From: CF-96 sp036269455
GTDB lineage: Bacteria; Chloroflexota; Dormibacteria; Aeolococcales; Aeolococcaceae
Length of the DNA stretch: 21,695 bases
Direction of reading: 5' to 3'
NCBI GenBank assembly: GCA_036269455.1
Contig: DATARS010000088.1
Coordinates: forward strand, 1-21,695
The notes beneath the pieces were generated by a model, which was not told where the DNA came from, ran no database searches, and worked only from the letters and a program-made list of their open reading frames with translations. The position numbers and the translations under genes are program-made. Shown here piece after piece: positions 1-6,718 of this stretch. Within the stretch, counting starts at the first letter, position 1, and each line of letters begins with the position of its first letter.

Positions 1-29
1 ACCCGGTCGAGGGCGAGCTCGCGACATGA
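1..29 (+). CDS. C-terminal tail of an unidentified upstream gene (partial)
   Basis: A reading frame enters from the left edge and ends at TGA 27-29, giving a tail that reads PVEGELAT. Its stop overlaps an ATG at 26-28 as ATGA, the same arrangement used by confirmed gene pairs later in the window (for example 5133-5136). That overlap is the main reason to think the frame is real. Eight residues are too few to name a product. A cysteine desulfurase often precedes mnmA in bacteria, but nothing visible here tests that. Confidence 0.3.
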
Positions 30-34
30 ACCGC

Positions 35-214
35 AGGGGGAAGGCTGTCAGCGACGAAGGAGCTGATGGCCTGGGGGAGTCCCCCCTCCCGGTGGGCGCG
101 TCAGCGCCCAGAGGTCAGGTCGAGAGGGGGAAGGCTGTCAGCGACGAAGGAGCTGATGGCCTGGGGGAGTCCCCCCTCCCGGTGGGCGCGTCAGCGCCCC
201 GAGGTCAGGTCGAG
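35..214 (+). repeat. Two-copy 90-bp tandem repeat with internal hairpins
   Basis: Copies at 35-124 and 125-214 are identical except for one base (A at 110, C at 200). Each copy can form several stems. In copy 1 these are GGC-TG-TCAGC (43-52) with GCTGA-TG-GCC (62-71), which has a 2x2 internal mismatch; GGGGG (73-77) with CCCCC (81-85); and GGGCGC (94-99) with GCGCCC (104-109) closing a 4-nt loop. AGGGGG at 35-40 could also pair with CCCCCT at 82-87. The unit has no stop in the mnmA frame, so it could be translated as a 30-residue repeat. Such folded units are more typical of non-coding dispersed or REP-like elements. No third copy was seen in this window. Confidence 0.9.
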
Positions 215-238
215 GTCCCCGCGGATCCGCTCGACCTG

Positions 239-1321
239 GTGCCCGCCGGCGCCACCGTGGCCGTGGCCATGTCCGGCGGGGTCGACTCCGGGGTCGCGGC
301 GGCACGCTGCGTCGCCCGCGGGCTCGACGTCGTCGGCATCACCCTGGCGATGTGGCCGCGCCCGGCCGAGGTGGTTCGCGACCGCGGCTGCTGCGGGGTC
401 GACGCGGTCACCGACGCCCGCCGCACCGCCGCCCGGCTCGGCATCCCCCACTACGTCTGGAATCTCGAGGAGGAGTTCGAGGCGGCGGTGATCGCCGACT
501 TCGAGGCCGAGTACGCGGCCGGACGCACCCCCAACCCCTGCGTGCGGTGCAACCACCGGGTCAAGTTCGGCGTGCTGCTCGACCGGGCCACCGCGCTCGG
601 CGCCGGCCATCTCGCCACCGGCCACTACGCGCGCACCGGCCGCCGCGGCGCCGACTGGACGCTGCACCGGGGCGCCGACCCGGCGAAGGACCAGGCCTAC
701 ACCCTCTACCAGCTGGGCCAGGACCGGCTGGGGCGCGCCGTCTTCCCGCTGGGCGGGGCGGCGAGCAAGGAGGAGGTGCGCGGCCTCGCCCGCGACCTCG
801 GCCTCGGCGTCGCCGCCAAGCCGGACTCTCAGGAGCTCTGCTTCGTCGACACCGGCGTCCGCGACGAGCTCGAGCGCCGGCTGGCCGGCCGTTTCGCCCC
901 CGGCCCGATCGTCGACGCCGCCGGGACGACCGTCGGCGAGCACCGCGGGCTGCCCTTCTACACGGTCGGCCAGCGCAGCGGCCTGGGGATCGCGCCACGC
1001 CGGCCCGACGCCGCCCCGCTCCACGTCCTCGCCCTGGACCCCGCGCGCAACACCCTGGTGGTCGGGCCCCGCCAGGCGCTGCTCCGCTCCGAGCTGACCG
1101 CCACCGACTGCTCCTGGGTGGCGGCGCCGCCGCCGGTGGGGGAGGGGTGCACCGCGCAGCTCCGCGCCCACGGCCGCGCCCACCCGGCACAGGTGGTGGA
1201 GGCGACCGGGGCGGGGCTGCGGCTGCGCCTCGATCCCCCCGCATCCCAGGTGGCGCCGGGCCAGGCGGTCGTCCTCTACCGCGGCGACGAGGTCCTGGGC
1301 GGCGGCAGGGTGGTCGGGTAG
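239..1321 (+). CDS. mnmA: tRNA-specific 2-thiouridylase MnmA
   Basis: MnmA adenylates and thiolates U34 of Lys, Glu and Gln tRNAs in the cytoplasm, taking sulfur from a persulfide relay. Counting from GTG 239 (360 aa, the usual family length), the ATP PP-loop SGGVDS lies at residues 12-17. The two catalytic cysteines are C104 in NPCVRCN and C201 in SQELCFV. The GHYAR and KDQAY motifs that help hold tRNA and ATP are also present. The start is uncertain. ATG 26 overlaps the upstream stop as ATGA and would give 431 aa, but its first 63 residues would be almost wholly the translated 90-bp repeat. GTG 239 leaves a normal short lead into the PP-loop, so it is preferred. No clear ribosome binding site supports either start. 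Confidence 0.95.
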   Translation: MPAGATVAVAMSGGVDSGVAAARCVARGLDVVGITLAMWPRPAEVVRDRGCCGVDAVTDARRTAARLGIPHYVWNLEEEFEAAVIADFEAEYAAGRTPNPCVRCNHRVKFGVLLDRATALGAGHLATGHYARTGRRGADWTLHRGADPAKDQAYTLYQLGQDRLGRAVFPLGGAASKEEVRGLARDLGLGVAAKPDSQELCFVDTGVRDELERRLAGRFAPGPIVDAAGTTVGEHRGLPFYTVGQRSGLGIAPRRPDAAPLHVLALDPARNTLVVGPRQALLRSELTATDCSWVAAPPPVGEGCTAQLRAHGRAHPAQVVEATGAGLRLRLDPPASQVAPGQAVVLYRGDEVLGGGRVVG

Positions 1322-1324
1322 TCT
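1319..1324 (+). promoter_or_regulatory. TANNNT -10 box (TAGTCT), leaderless type
   Basis: TAGTCT begins on the mnmA stop codon and lies 8 nt before GTG 1333. That spacing would place transcription start at or very near the start codon. No good -35 box is visible. The same geometry recurs at other genes in this window, which supports an otherwise weak match. Confidence 0.4.
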
Positions 1325-1332
1325 TCCGCCCC

Positions 1333-1746
1333 GTGCCTCCCAGCGCCGCCGAGGTCCTCGTCGGCTCCGCCACCGTCGTCGGGTTCTGCGTGGCGGGGTG
1401 CTATGCGGCGCGCGCCGCGCTCGGTGGCGGCAACCGGCTCTGGCTGGTGAGCGCGGTGGGCTGCCTCCTGGTCGTCGCCGGGGTGGTCGGACAGCGCACC
1501 TTCCCCTCCGCCGACTCGGTGACCCGGTCCGGCAAGGATACGGCCGGCCGCCAGGTGCCGGGCCCCTGGGACGCCGGGGTGGGCATCCCCGTGGTCGGGC
1601 TGCACGTCACCCCGGTGACCCTGGCGGGCCTGCTGCTCAGCGTCGCCGGCACCTCGCTGGTCCTCTTCTTCGAGGCCCCGCCGCCACGCGCGACGGGCGC
1701 CGAGGGCGGTGGCGCGGCCGCGCTCGAGGACGACGACACGGTCTGA
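1333..1746 (+). CDS. Small membrane protein of unknown function, 137 aa
   Basis: I do not recognise this family. From GTG 1333 the protein has three likely membrane helices (about residues 5-26, 37-54 and 88-110). A polar loop of about 35 residues joins helices 2 and 3, and the C-terminal tail is acidic (ALEDDDTV). The GTG start is chosen because a TANNNT box sits 8 nt upstream and because it removes an Arg/Pro-rich stretch that is clearly mnmA read in another frame. The gene lies 42 bp before the complex-I-like cluster, in the same direction. A role with that cluster is possible, but only position suggests it. Confidence 0.6.
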   Translation: MPPSAAEVLVGSATVVGFCVAGCYAARAALGGGNRLWLVSAVGCLLVVAGVVGQRTFPSADSVTRSGKDTAGRQVPGPWDAGVGIPVVGLHVTPVTLAGLLLSVAGTSLVLFFEAPPPRATGAEGGGAAALEDDDTV

Positions 1747-1774
1747 CCCCCGGGTGGTCGCACGCGGCGCTCTC

Positions 1775-1780
1775 TATACT
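1775..1780 (+). promoter_or_regulatory. -10 box TATACT for the complex-I-like operon
   Basis: TATACT ends 8 nt before GTG 1789. The expected start of transcription is therefore at the GTG itself, implying a leaderless mRNA. No Shine-Dalgarno sequence precedes the GTG, which agrees. No TTGACA-like -35 hexamer is evident at the usual distance. This is probably the main promoter of the 1789-8164 gene run. Confidence 0.6.
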
Positions 1781-1788
1781 GGCGCGCC

Positions 1789-2091
1789 GTGCCGTCCCTC
1801 TCCGCCGTGGTGATCGCCCTCCTCGTGGGGATCGTGCTGCCACTGGGCCTCCTGGCCGGTGCGCGCGCCCTCGGAGGAAGCGCATCCGAGGCTCGCGGGG
1901 CCGTCCCCGAACTGCCCCGGCTGCTCCTGCTGGCGCTGGGCGCGATCCTCCTGTACTGCCTGGTCCCGTTCGCGGTCGCGCTGGGCGGCCTCCCGCACGG
2001 CTACACGGTGGCGGAGATGGTGCTCTTCGCCGCCCTGCTCGGCGCCGCCGCCCTCTATGTGGCCCGCGCCGGCTCCCGCGGCTGGGGGTGA
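1789..2091 (+). CDS. NuoA-like complex I membrane subunit, divergent
   Basis: This 100-aa protein has three membrane helices (about residues 5-25, 45-66 and 72-93). It resembles NuoA in helix order and in its last third: a VPFAVAL stretch where NuoA has FPWAV, then AEMVLFAALLG...YVARAGSRGWG where NuoA has IEMLVF...YAWKKGALEW. Position supports the call, since it opens a run of J, K, L, M and N homologues. The loop that carries the conserved Cys-containing segment in NuoA is shortened and lost. The two acidic residues of NuoA helix 2 (D79/E81 in E. coli) are replaced by A and L by eye, while the acidic residue of helix 3 is kept. GTG is the start, placed directly by the TATACT box. A J-associated small membrane protein of another family cannot be excluded. 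Confidence 0.6.
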   Translation: MPSLSAVVIALLVGIVLPLGLLAGARALGGSASEARGAVPELPRLLLLALGAILLYCLVPFAVALGGLPHGYTVAEMVLFAALLGAAALYVARAGSRGWG

Positions 2092-2095
2092 GGGG

Positions 2096-2788
2096 ATGAG
2101 CGTCAACGGCCCCCTCTTCTATGTGGGAGCTGCCGCCGCGCTCGCCGGCGCGGTGCTGGTGGTGACCGGCAGGGACGTCCGCAGCTCGGTGACCGCCTTC
2201 GCCGGATTCGGCCTGGGGCTCGGGCTGCTCCTCCTGGTGATCGGCGCCGACCTCGTCGCCGGCCTCGCGGTGCTCATCTGCAGCGGTGTGGTGCCGGCGG
2301 TGGTGCTCACCGGGATGGTGCTGACCACCGACCCGCCGGGCCCGGGCGACGACGCCCACACCCCGCGGCGTCCGATGCTCAGCGCGGTGCTCCGCCGCTG
2401 GCCGCTCGCCCTGGGGGTCGCCGTCGGGCTGACGGCGCTGATCATCGCGGTCGCCGCCTCGAGCCGCGGCGACTGGGTCACCGGGGACTACCCCTCCGAG
2501 CTCCTCGACCACGGCACCACCGCGACCCTGGGCCGGGTGCTGCTGAACAGCTATGCGCTGCCCTTCATCGGCGCCGGGCTGCTGCTCCTCACCGCCGTGG
2601 TCGGCGCCATGGTGATCGCCCGCCGCGACCGCATGGAGCGCGACATGGACAGGGCCGAGCGTGACCGGGCCGAGCGCGAGGAGCGGATCCGCCGCCGCCG
2701 CGAGGACCGCATCCGCGCTCGCGAGGGCCGCCGTCCCGGCGATCCCGGGGTCGCCACGGCGCTCCCCGGCGAGGAGGAGGAGGGATGA
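2096..2788 (+). CDS. nuoJ: NuoJ-like complex I membrane subunit with a charged C-terminal tail
   Basis: NuoJ is the five-helix subunit between the quinone module and the antiporter-like subunits. This 230-aa protein has that topology. Its start (FYVGAAAALAGAVLVV), third helix (VLICSGVVPAVVLTGMVL) and fifth helix (LPFIGAGLLLLTAVVGAMV) line up with NuoJ. The conserved helix-3 tyrosine (Y59 in E. coli) is a Cys here (C62), and the helix-5 Glu is Ile (I158). Residues 176-213 form an unusually long Arg/Glu/Asp-rich tail, probably cytoplasmic helix or coiled coil. ATG 2096 follows the previous stop by 4 nt with a G-rich stretch upstream. The stop overlaps nuoK as ATGA, implying coupled translation. 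Confidence 0.85.
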   Translation: MSVNGPLFYVGAAAALAGAVLVVTGRDVRSSVTAFAGFGLGLGLLLLVIGADLVAGLAVLICSGVVPAVVLTGMVLTTDPPGPGDDAHTPRRPMLSAVLRRWPLALGVAVGLTALIIAVAASSRGDWVTGDYPSELLDHGTTATLGRVLLNSYALPFIGAGLLLLTAVVGAMVIARRDRMERDMDRAERDRAEREERIRRRREDRIRAREGRRPGDPGVATALPGEEEEG

Positions 2789-3102
2789 GCATCGGCGTCA
2801 CCCACGTGGTCGTGGTCAGCGCGCTCATCTTCGGCACCGGCGTCTACGGGGTGCTGGCGCGGCGCAGCCTCTTCGGCATGCTGCTGGCGCTGCAGCTGAT
2901 GCTCGCCGGGGCCTGCGTCGCCCTGGTCGGCTTCGCCCGCTTCGGCGACGCCGCGGTCGAGCCGCTCGACGGGATGGCGGTCGCCTTCCTCGCCCTGCTC
3001 GCCGCCGCCGCCGAGGTGACGGTGGTCGTGGCCGTGGTGCTGCTCGCCTACCGCCGGCACCGGACGGTGCAGGTGGACGAGCTCGACGAGCTCGCGGGAT
3101 AG
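2785..3102 (+). CDS. nuoK: NuoK-like complex I membrane subunit
   Basis: This 105-aa protein has three helices and matches NuoK throughout. The YGVLARRSLFGMLLALQLML segment is at residues 21-40, the AAAAEV helix at 73-78, and the VDELDELAG tail also matches. NuoK normally carries two essential buried glutamates, E36 and E72 in E. coli. Here the second is kept (E77) but the first is Gln (Q37). MrpC and MnhC are homologous to NuoK, but the J-K-L-M-N order and the tail favour NuoK. ATG overlaps the nuoJ stop (ATGA). The following gene has its own AGGAG at 3101-3105. Confidence 0.92.
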   Translation: MSIGVTHVVVVSALIFGTGVYGVLARRSLFGMLLALQLMLAGACVALVGFARFGDAAVEPLDGMAVAFLALLAAAAEVTVVVAVVLLAYRRHRTVQVDELDELAG

Positions 3103-3105
3103 GAG
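3101..3105 (+). promoter_or_regulatory. Shine-Dalgarno AGGAG before the NuoL-like gene
   Basis: AGGAG overlaps the nuoK stop codon and sits 6 nt before ATG 3112. It fixes that start. It also shows that genes inside the operon use ribosome binding sites, unlike the leaderless first gene. Confidence 0.75.
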
Positions 3106-3111
3106 TCCGAG

Positions 3112-5136
3112 ATGTACAACCTGGCCTGGGCGGTGGTGCTGGTGCCGCTGGGCGCGTGCCTGCTGAGCTACCTGCCCGAGGCGCCCCGACGCGCAGCCCA
3201 GTTCTGCATCGCCGGCACCGCGGCGACGCTGGTGCTCTCGCTGGTGCTGCTCGTCGACCGGCTCCTGCACAACAACGCCGCGCCCTACCAGTCGGTGATC
3301 ACCTTCCTGACCTTCTCGCCGAACCAGGACCTCGGCGGCGGGGTGGTCGGCGACTTCCATCTCCAGCTGGGGGTGCGCGTCGACGGGCTGAGCGCGGTGA
3401 TGATGCCGGTGGTCGCGCTGATCAGCCTGCTGGTGCAGCTCCACTCGGTGGGCTCGCTGCGCGGCGAGGGCGGGATGCGCCGCTATGCCGCGGTGCTGAG
3501 CTTCGGCACCTTCGCGATGCTCGCCTTCGTCGCCAGCCCCAACTACTTCGACCTCTTCGTGATGTGGGAGATGGTGTCGGTGTGCTGCTGGCTGCTGCTC
3601 GGCCACTGGTGGCACCGCCCCGAGTCGCTCCGCGCGGCCCGGCGCGCCTTCCTCGTCACCCGGGTCGGTGATCTGGCGCTGCTGCTCGCGCTGATCCTCA
3701 CCTACGTGAAGTTCAGCGCCAACGTCGCCCTGCTCCCGGCCACGCCCGGACAGGACGTCAACGACCCGCTCAGCTTCACCATCCTCGGCCAGGAGTGGCA
3801 CCGGGCCCACCTCGGCGCCGTCGCCGGCGTCGGCGTCCGCACCCTGGTGGCGACCGCGCTGCTGCTGCTGCTCGCCGCGGCGGTGAAGTCGGCGCAGCTG
3901 CCGGTGCAGGGGTGGCTGGCGGGCAGCGCCGAGGCGCCGCCGCCGGCCGCGGCCCTGATCCAGTCGGCGGGGGTGGCGGTGATGGGCGTCCTCCTGGTGG
4001 CGCGCAGCTACCCGCTCTTCCTCGAGGTGCCGCCGGTGCTCGCCACCATGGCGGTGCTCGGCGCGCTCACCGCGGTGGCGAGCGCCCTGCTCGCGCTCGC
4101 CCACACCGACATGCAGCGCATCCTCGCCTACGCCACCTCGAGCCACCTCGGGCTGGCGTTTCTCGCGCTGGGGGTCGGGGCGCTGAGCGCCGGGGTCTTC
4201 CACCTCTTCACCCAGGCCTTCGCGGTGGCGCTGATGGTGCTCGCCGCCGGCAACGTCGCCCGCGCCTACGGGGTGCGCGACATCCACCACCTCGGCGGCG
4301 TCTGGGAGCGGATGCCACGGACCGCGCGGGCGATGCTCGCCGGCTGCGCCGCGTCCGCCGGGGTGGTCCTGCTCTCCGGGTTCTGGTCGCTGGACGGCGT
4401 CGTCGCCGGCGTGCTCCGCAACCGCCTGCCCAACGGGGCGTCGGCCCCCGCGGTGATCCAGGTGCTGCTCATCGCCGGCGTCCTCGCCGCGCTGACGCTC
4501 GGCGCACTCGCCCTCTTCCGGATGTTCGCCGTCGGCTTCCTCGGCGAACCGGTGAAGCGGCGCGGCTTCCAGCCCGAGAAGGTGCGCGAGCCCGCCGTGG
4601 GGATGCGCGCTCCCCTGGCCGTGCTCGCCGTCATCTGCCTGGTGGTCGGCCTGGTCGGGATCCCCGGGGTGCGCGCCACCTTCGGCAACGTCGTCTTCGC
4701 CGGTGCGACGCCGCAGCACGAACCCTTCTCGGTGGTCGCGCTGCTGCTCACCGCGGTCTTCGCGACCGGTGGCGCCGCGCTCGCCGGGATGATCTGGGTC
4801 CGCCGCGACGAGGCCGCCACCGACCTGGCCACCCGGGTCGCCGCCGCCACCCCCCTCGCCGCGGCGACGGCGGCGCTGGGAACGCTCGGGACCCGCCTCG
4901 GCGTCCTCCTCGTCCGTCCCGCGGCGCTGCCGCCGCTGATCGACGACGCGGTGCTCGAGCCCCTCGCCGATGCCGTCGGCGGCGGGCTCGACGTCGCCGC
5001 CGGCGGGGCCCGGCGGCTCCAGGCGGGACGGCTCAGCAGCTACACGCTCACCGCCGTCGCCGCCACCGCGCTGCTCGCACTGGGGGCGACGCTCGCGGCC
5101 ACCGGCCACCTCCCCGGCGTGGGGGGCTCGCGATGA
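3112..5136 (+). CDS. nuoL: NuoL-like antiporter-type subunit with altered proton path
   Basis: At 674 aa this has the full NuoL layout: about 14 core helices, then a long lateral-helix region (about 570-640) and a final anchoring helix (645-665). The kept features are VMWEMVS with E153 (E144 in E. coli), TRVGD with D187, VKSAQLP with K259 (K229), and the HTDMQRILAYATSSHLG loop. Several channel residues are replaced: Q284 for His254, Q368 for His338, V372 for Lys342 and L427 for Lys399 (SLDGVV where E. coli has SKDEIL). In known complex I, the middle Lys and the Lys/Glu near the exit are needed for proton transfer. The protein is therefore NuoL by fold, but its pumping ability is doubtful. The stop overlaps the next ATG (ATGA). 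Confidence 0.9.
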   Translation: MYNLAWAVVLVPLGACLLSYLPEAPRRAAQFCIAGTAATLVLSLVLLVDRLLHNNAAPYQSVITFLTFSPNQDLGGGVVGDFHLQLGVRVDGLSAVMMPVVALISLLVQLHSVGSLRGEGGMRRYAAVLSFGTFAMLAFVASPNYFDLFVMWEMVSVCCWLLLGHWWHRPESLRAARRAFLVTRVGDLALLLALILTYVKFSANVALLPATPGQDVNDPLSFTILGQEWHRAHLGAVAGVGVRTLVATALLLLLAAAVKSAQLPVQGWLAGSAEAPPPAAALIQSAGVAVMGVLLVARSYPLFLEVPPVLATMAVLGALTAVASALLALAHTDMQRILAYATSSHLGLAFLALGVGALSAGVFHLFTQAFAVALMVLAAGNVARAYGVRDIHHLGGVWERMPRTARAMLAGCAASAGVVLLSGFWSLDGVVAGVLRNRLPNGASAPAVIQVLLIAGVLAALTLGALALFRMFAVGFLGEPVKRRGFQPEKVREPAVGMRAPLAVLAVICLVVGLVGIPGVRATFGNVVFAGATPQHEPFSVVALLLTAVFATGGAALAGMIWVRRDEAATDLATRVAAATPLAAATAALGTLGTRLGVLLVRPAALPPLIDDAVLEPLADAVGGGLDVAAGGARRLQAGRLSSYTLTAVAATALLALGATLAATGHLPGVGGSR

Positions 5137-6716
5137 TCGCACTGCACCCGCTCCTTGCCGCCACCGGGACCGGGACCGGAACCGGCACCTCGACGACCAC
5201 AACGACCACGTCGGGGGAGTTCCCCACGGTCCTGCTCACCGCGCTGATCTGGACCAGCCTGGCGGCGGTGGTGATCCTGCTGGCGCTCCCCGAGCGCACC
5301 GACGAGGAGCGCTCACGGCTGCGGCTGGTGGCCCTCGCCGGCGCCGCGATCCCGCTGCTTCTGGCCACCTTCGGCCTCAACTACCAGATCGGCCAGGACT
5401 TCATCGGAGGCACGACCTCCTTCGAGGAGCAGCGTTCCTGGCTGACCTCGCTGCCGATCCAGAGCAGCTATCACCTCGGCGTCGACGGCATCTCGCTGCC
5501 GCTGCTGCTGCTGAGCACCCTGCTCTTCGTGATCGCCATGATCGCCTCCTGGCGGGTGGTCACCCGGCTGCGCCTCTACCTGGTGCTGCTGCTGGTGATG
5601 GAGACCGGGGTCAACGGCGTGCTCTGCTCGCTGGACTACCTGCTGCTGCTGCTCTTCTGGGGCATGACCATCGTGCCGGTCTTCCTGCTCATCGCCATCT
5701 GGGGTGGGCCCGGCCGCGCCCGCGCCGCCTGGCGCCAGCTCGGCTTCGCCACCGTGGGCTGGGCGCTGCTCGTCGCCGCCGCGCTGCTGCTCGCCGCCAA
5801 GGTGAGCAACGGCTCGCCGAGCTTCGACTTCGTCAAGGACAACACGGTGACGCTCAGCAGGGGCATCGGCCGCCTCGGCTTCTGGCTGAGCTTCCTGGGC
5901 CTCGGCCTCACCCTGCCGGTGGTGCCGCTGCACATCGCCGCCCGCGACGCGCTCACCGAGGCGAGCACCCCGATCGCGGTGCTGATCCGCGGTGCGGTGA
6001 TGACCATGAGCGGCTACGGCCTGATGCGCATGACCCTCACCGGCTTCCCCGAGGGCGCGCACTACTTCGGGACGGTGATGGTCGTCCTCGCGGTGCTGGG
6101 CGCACTCTGGGGCGGGATCGCCGCCCTCGGCCAGGACGACCTGCGCCGGCTGCTCGCCTACGCGGCGGTGGGGCAGATGGGCATGGTGCTGCTCGCCATC
6201 GCCAGCGCCTCGGCGATCGCGCTGAACGGTGCCGTGCTGCTGCTCGTCGCCGACGGGCTCTCCGGCGCGCTGCTGCTGCTGGTGGCCGGCGTGGTCCAGG
6301 AGCGCACCCGCACCCGCAGCATCGCCCGGCTCGGCGGGCTCGCCTGGCAGATGCCCAAGCTCGCCGCGCTCTGGCTCGTCGCCGGCCTGGCCACGATCGG
6401 GCTGCCCTTCCTCGCCGGCTTCGTCGCCGAGCTGATGATCTTCACCGGCAGCTATCCGGTGCACCGCGTCGCCACCATCCTGGTGCTGGCGAGCACGCTG
6501 CTCACCACCGCCTACGTGCTCCGGACGCTCCAGCGGATCTTCTTCGGCCCCAGCCGCGAGGCCTTCGCCCGGCTCAAGGACGCCACCACCCTCGAGCTCA
6601 CCTACCTGCTGCCCCTGGCCATCGCGGTGATCATCCTCGGCCTCCTGCCCGGCCGGGTGATCCCGGTCATCAACAACGGCGTCCAGTCGGTCGTCGCACG
6701 CTTCACCGGAGGCTGA
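5133..6716 (+). CDS. nuoM: NuoM-like antiporter-type subunit lacking key Glu and Lys residues
   Basis: This 527-aa protein aligns with NuoM over its whole length. Matching segments include LFWGMTIVPVFLLIAIWGG (175-192), LPVVPLH (261-267), SGYGLMR (293-299), RRLLAYAAVGQMG (338-350), ERTRTRSIARLGGL (390-403) and AGFVAELMIFTGS (428-440). Essential charged residues are missing: G177 for Glu144, T260 for Lys234, T291 for Lys265 and D374 for His348. H267 and the helix-12 Glu (E433, equivalent to Glu407) remain. The usual WLPDAH motif reads AARDAL. The N-terminus is low in complexity: TG repeats at 11-19, then a Thr run at 21-26. The start overlaps the nuoL stop. Identity as the M-type subunit is clear from order and sequence, but proton pumping by the standard route looks unlikely. 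Confidence 0.9.
   Translation: MIALHPLLAATGTGTGTGTSTTTTTTSGEFPTVLLTALIWTSLAAVVILLALPERTDEERSRLRLVALAGAAIPLLLATFGLNYQIGQDFIGGTTSFEEQRSWLTSLPIQSSYHLGVDGISLPLLLLSTLLFVIAMIASWRVVTRLRLYLVLLLVMETGVNGVLCSLDYLLLLLFWGMTIVPVFLLIAIWGGPGRARAAWRQLGFATVGWALLVAAALLLAAKVSNGSPSFDFVKDNTVTLSRGIGRLGFWLSFLGLGLTLPVVPLHIAARDALTEASTPIAVLIRGAVMTMSGYGLMRMTLTGFPEGAHYFGTVMVVLAVLGALWGGIAALGQDDLRRLLAYAAVGQMGMVLLAIASASAIALNGAVLLLVADGLSGALLLLVAGVVQERTRTRSIARLGGLAWQMPKLAALWLVAGLATIGLPFLAGFVAELMIFTGSYPVHRVATILVLASTLLTTAYVLRTLQRIFFGPSREAFARLKDATTLELTYLLPLAIAVIILGLLPGRVIPVINNGVQSVVARFTGG
5167..5213 (+). repeat. Short tandem repeats in the 5' end of the NuoM-like gene
   Basis: Imperfect ACCGGG/ACCGGA hexamers are followed by an ACG/ACC-rich triplet run. 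They encode the (TG)n and Thr stretch at residues 11-26. Because the hexamer and triplet units keep frame, slippage would change length without breaking the gene. Confidence 0.7.
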
Positions 6717-6718
6717 CG

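Noticed and set aside
35..214. Two-copy repeat as a CRISPR array
   Set aside because: The copies are directly adjacent without spacers, are 90 bp long, and no cas gene is nearby.
26..238. The stretch from ATG 26 as a firm part of MnmA
   Set aside because: It encodes almost only the 90-bp repeat and makes the protein about 70 residues longer than the family norm. It is kept as an alternative start, not as the call.
2551..5202. 883-codon open frame on the - strand opposite the J-K-L-like genes
   Set aside because: It is rich in H, Q, D, E, G and R without motifs or membrane helices, the usual mirror image of GC-rich membrane-protein genes. The + strand here has clear family matches and tight overlaps.
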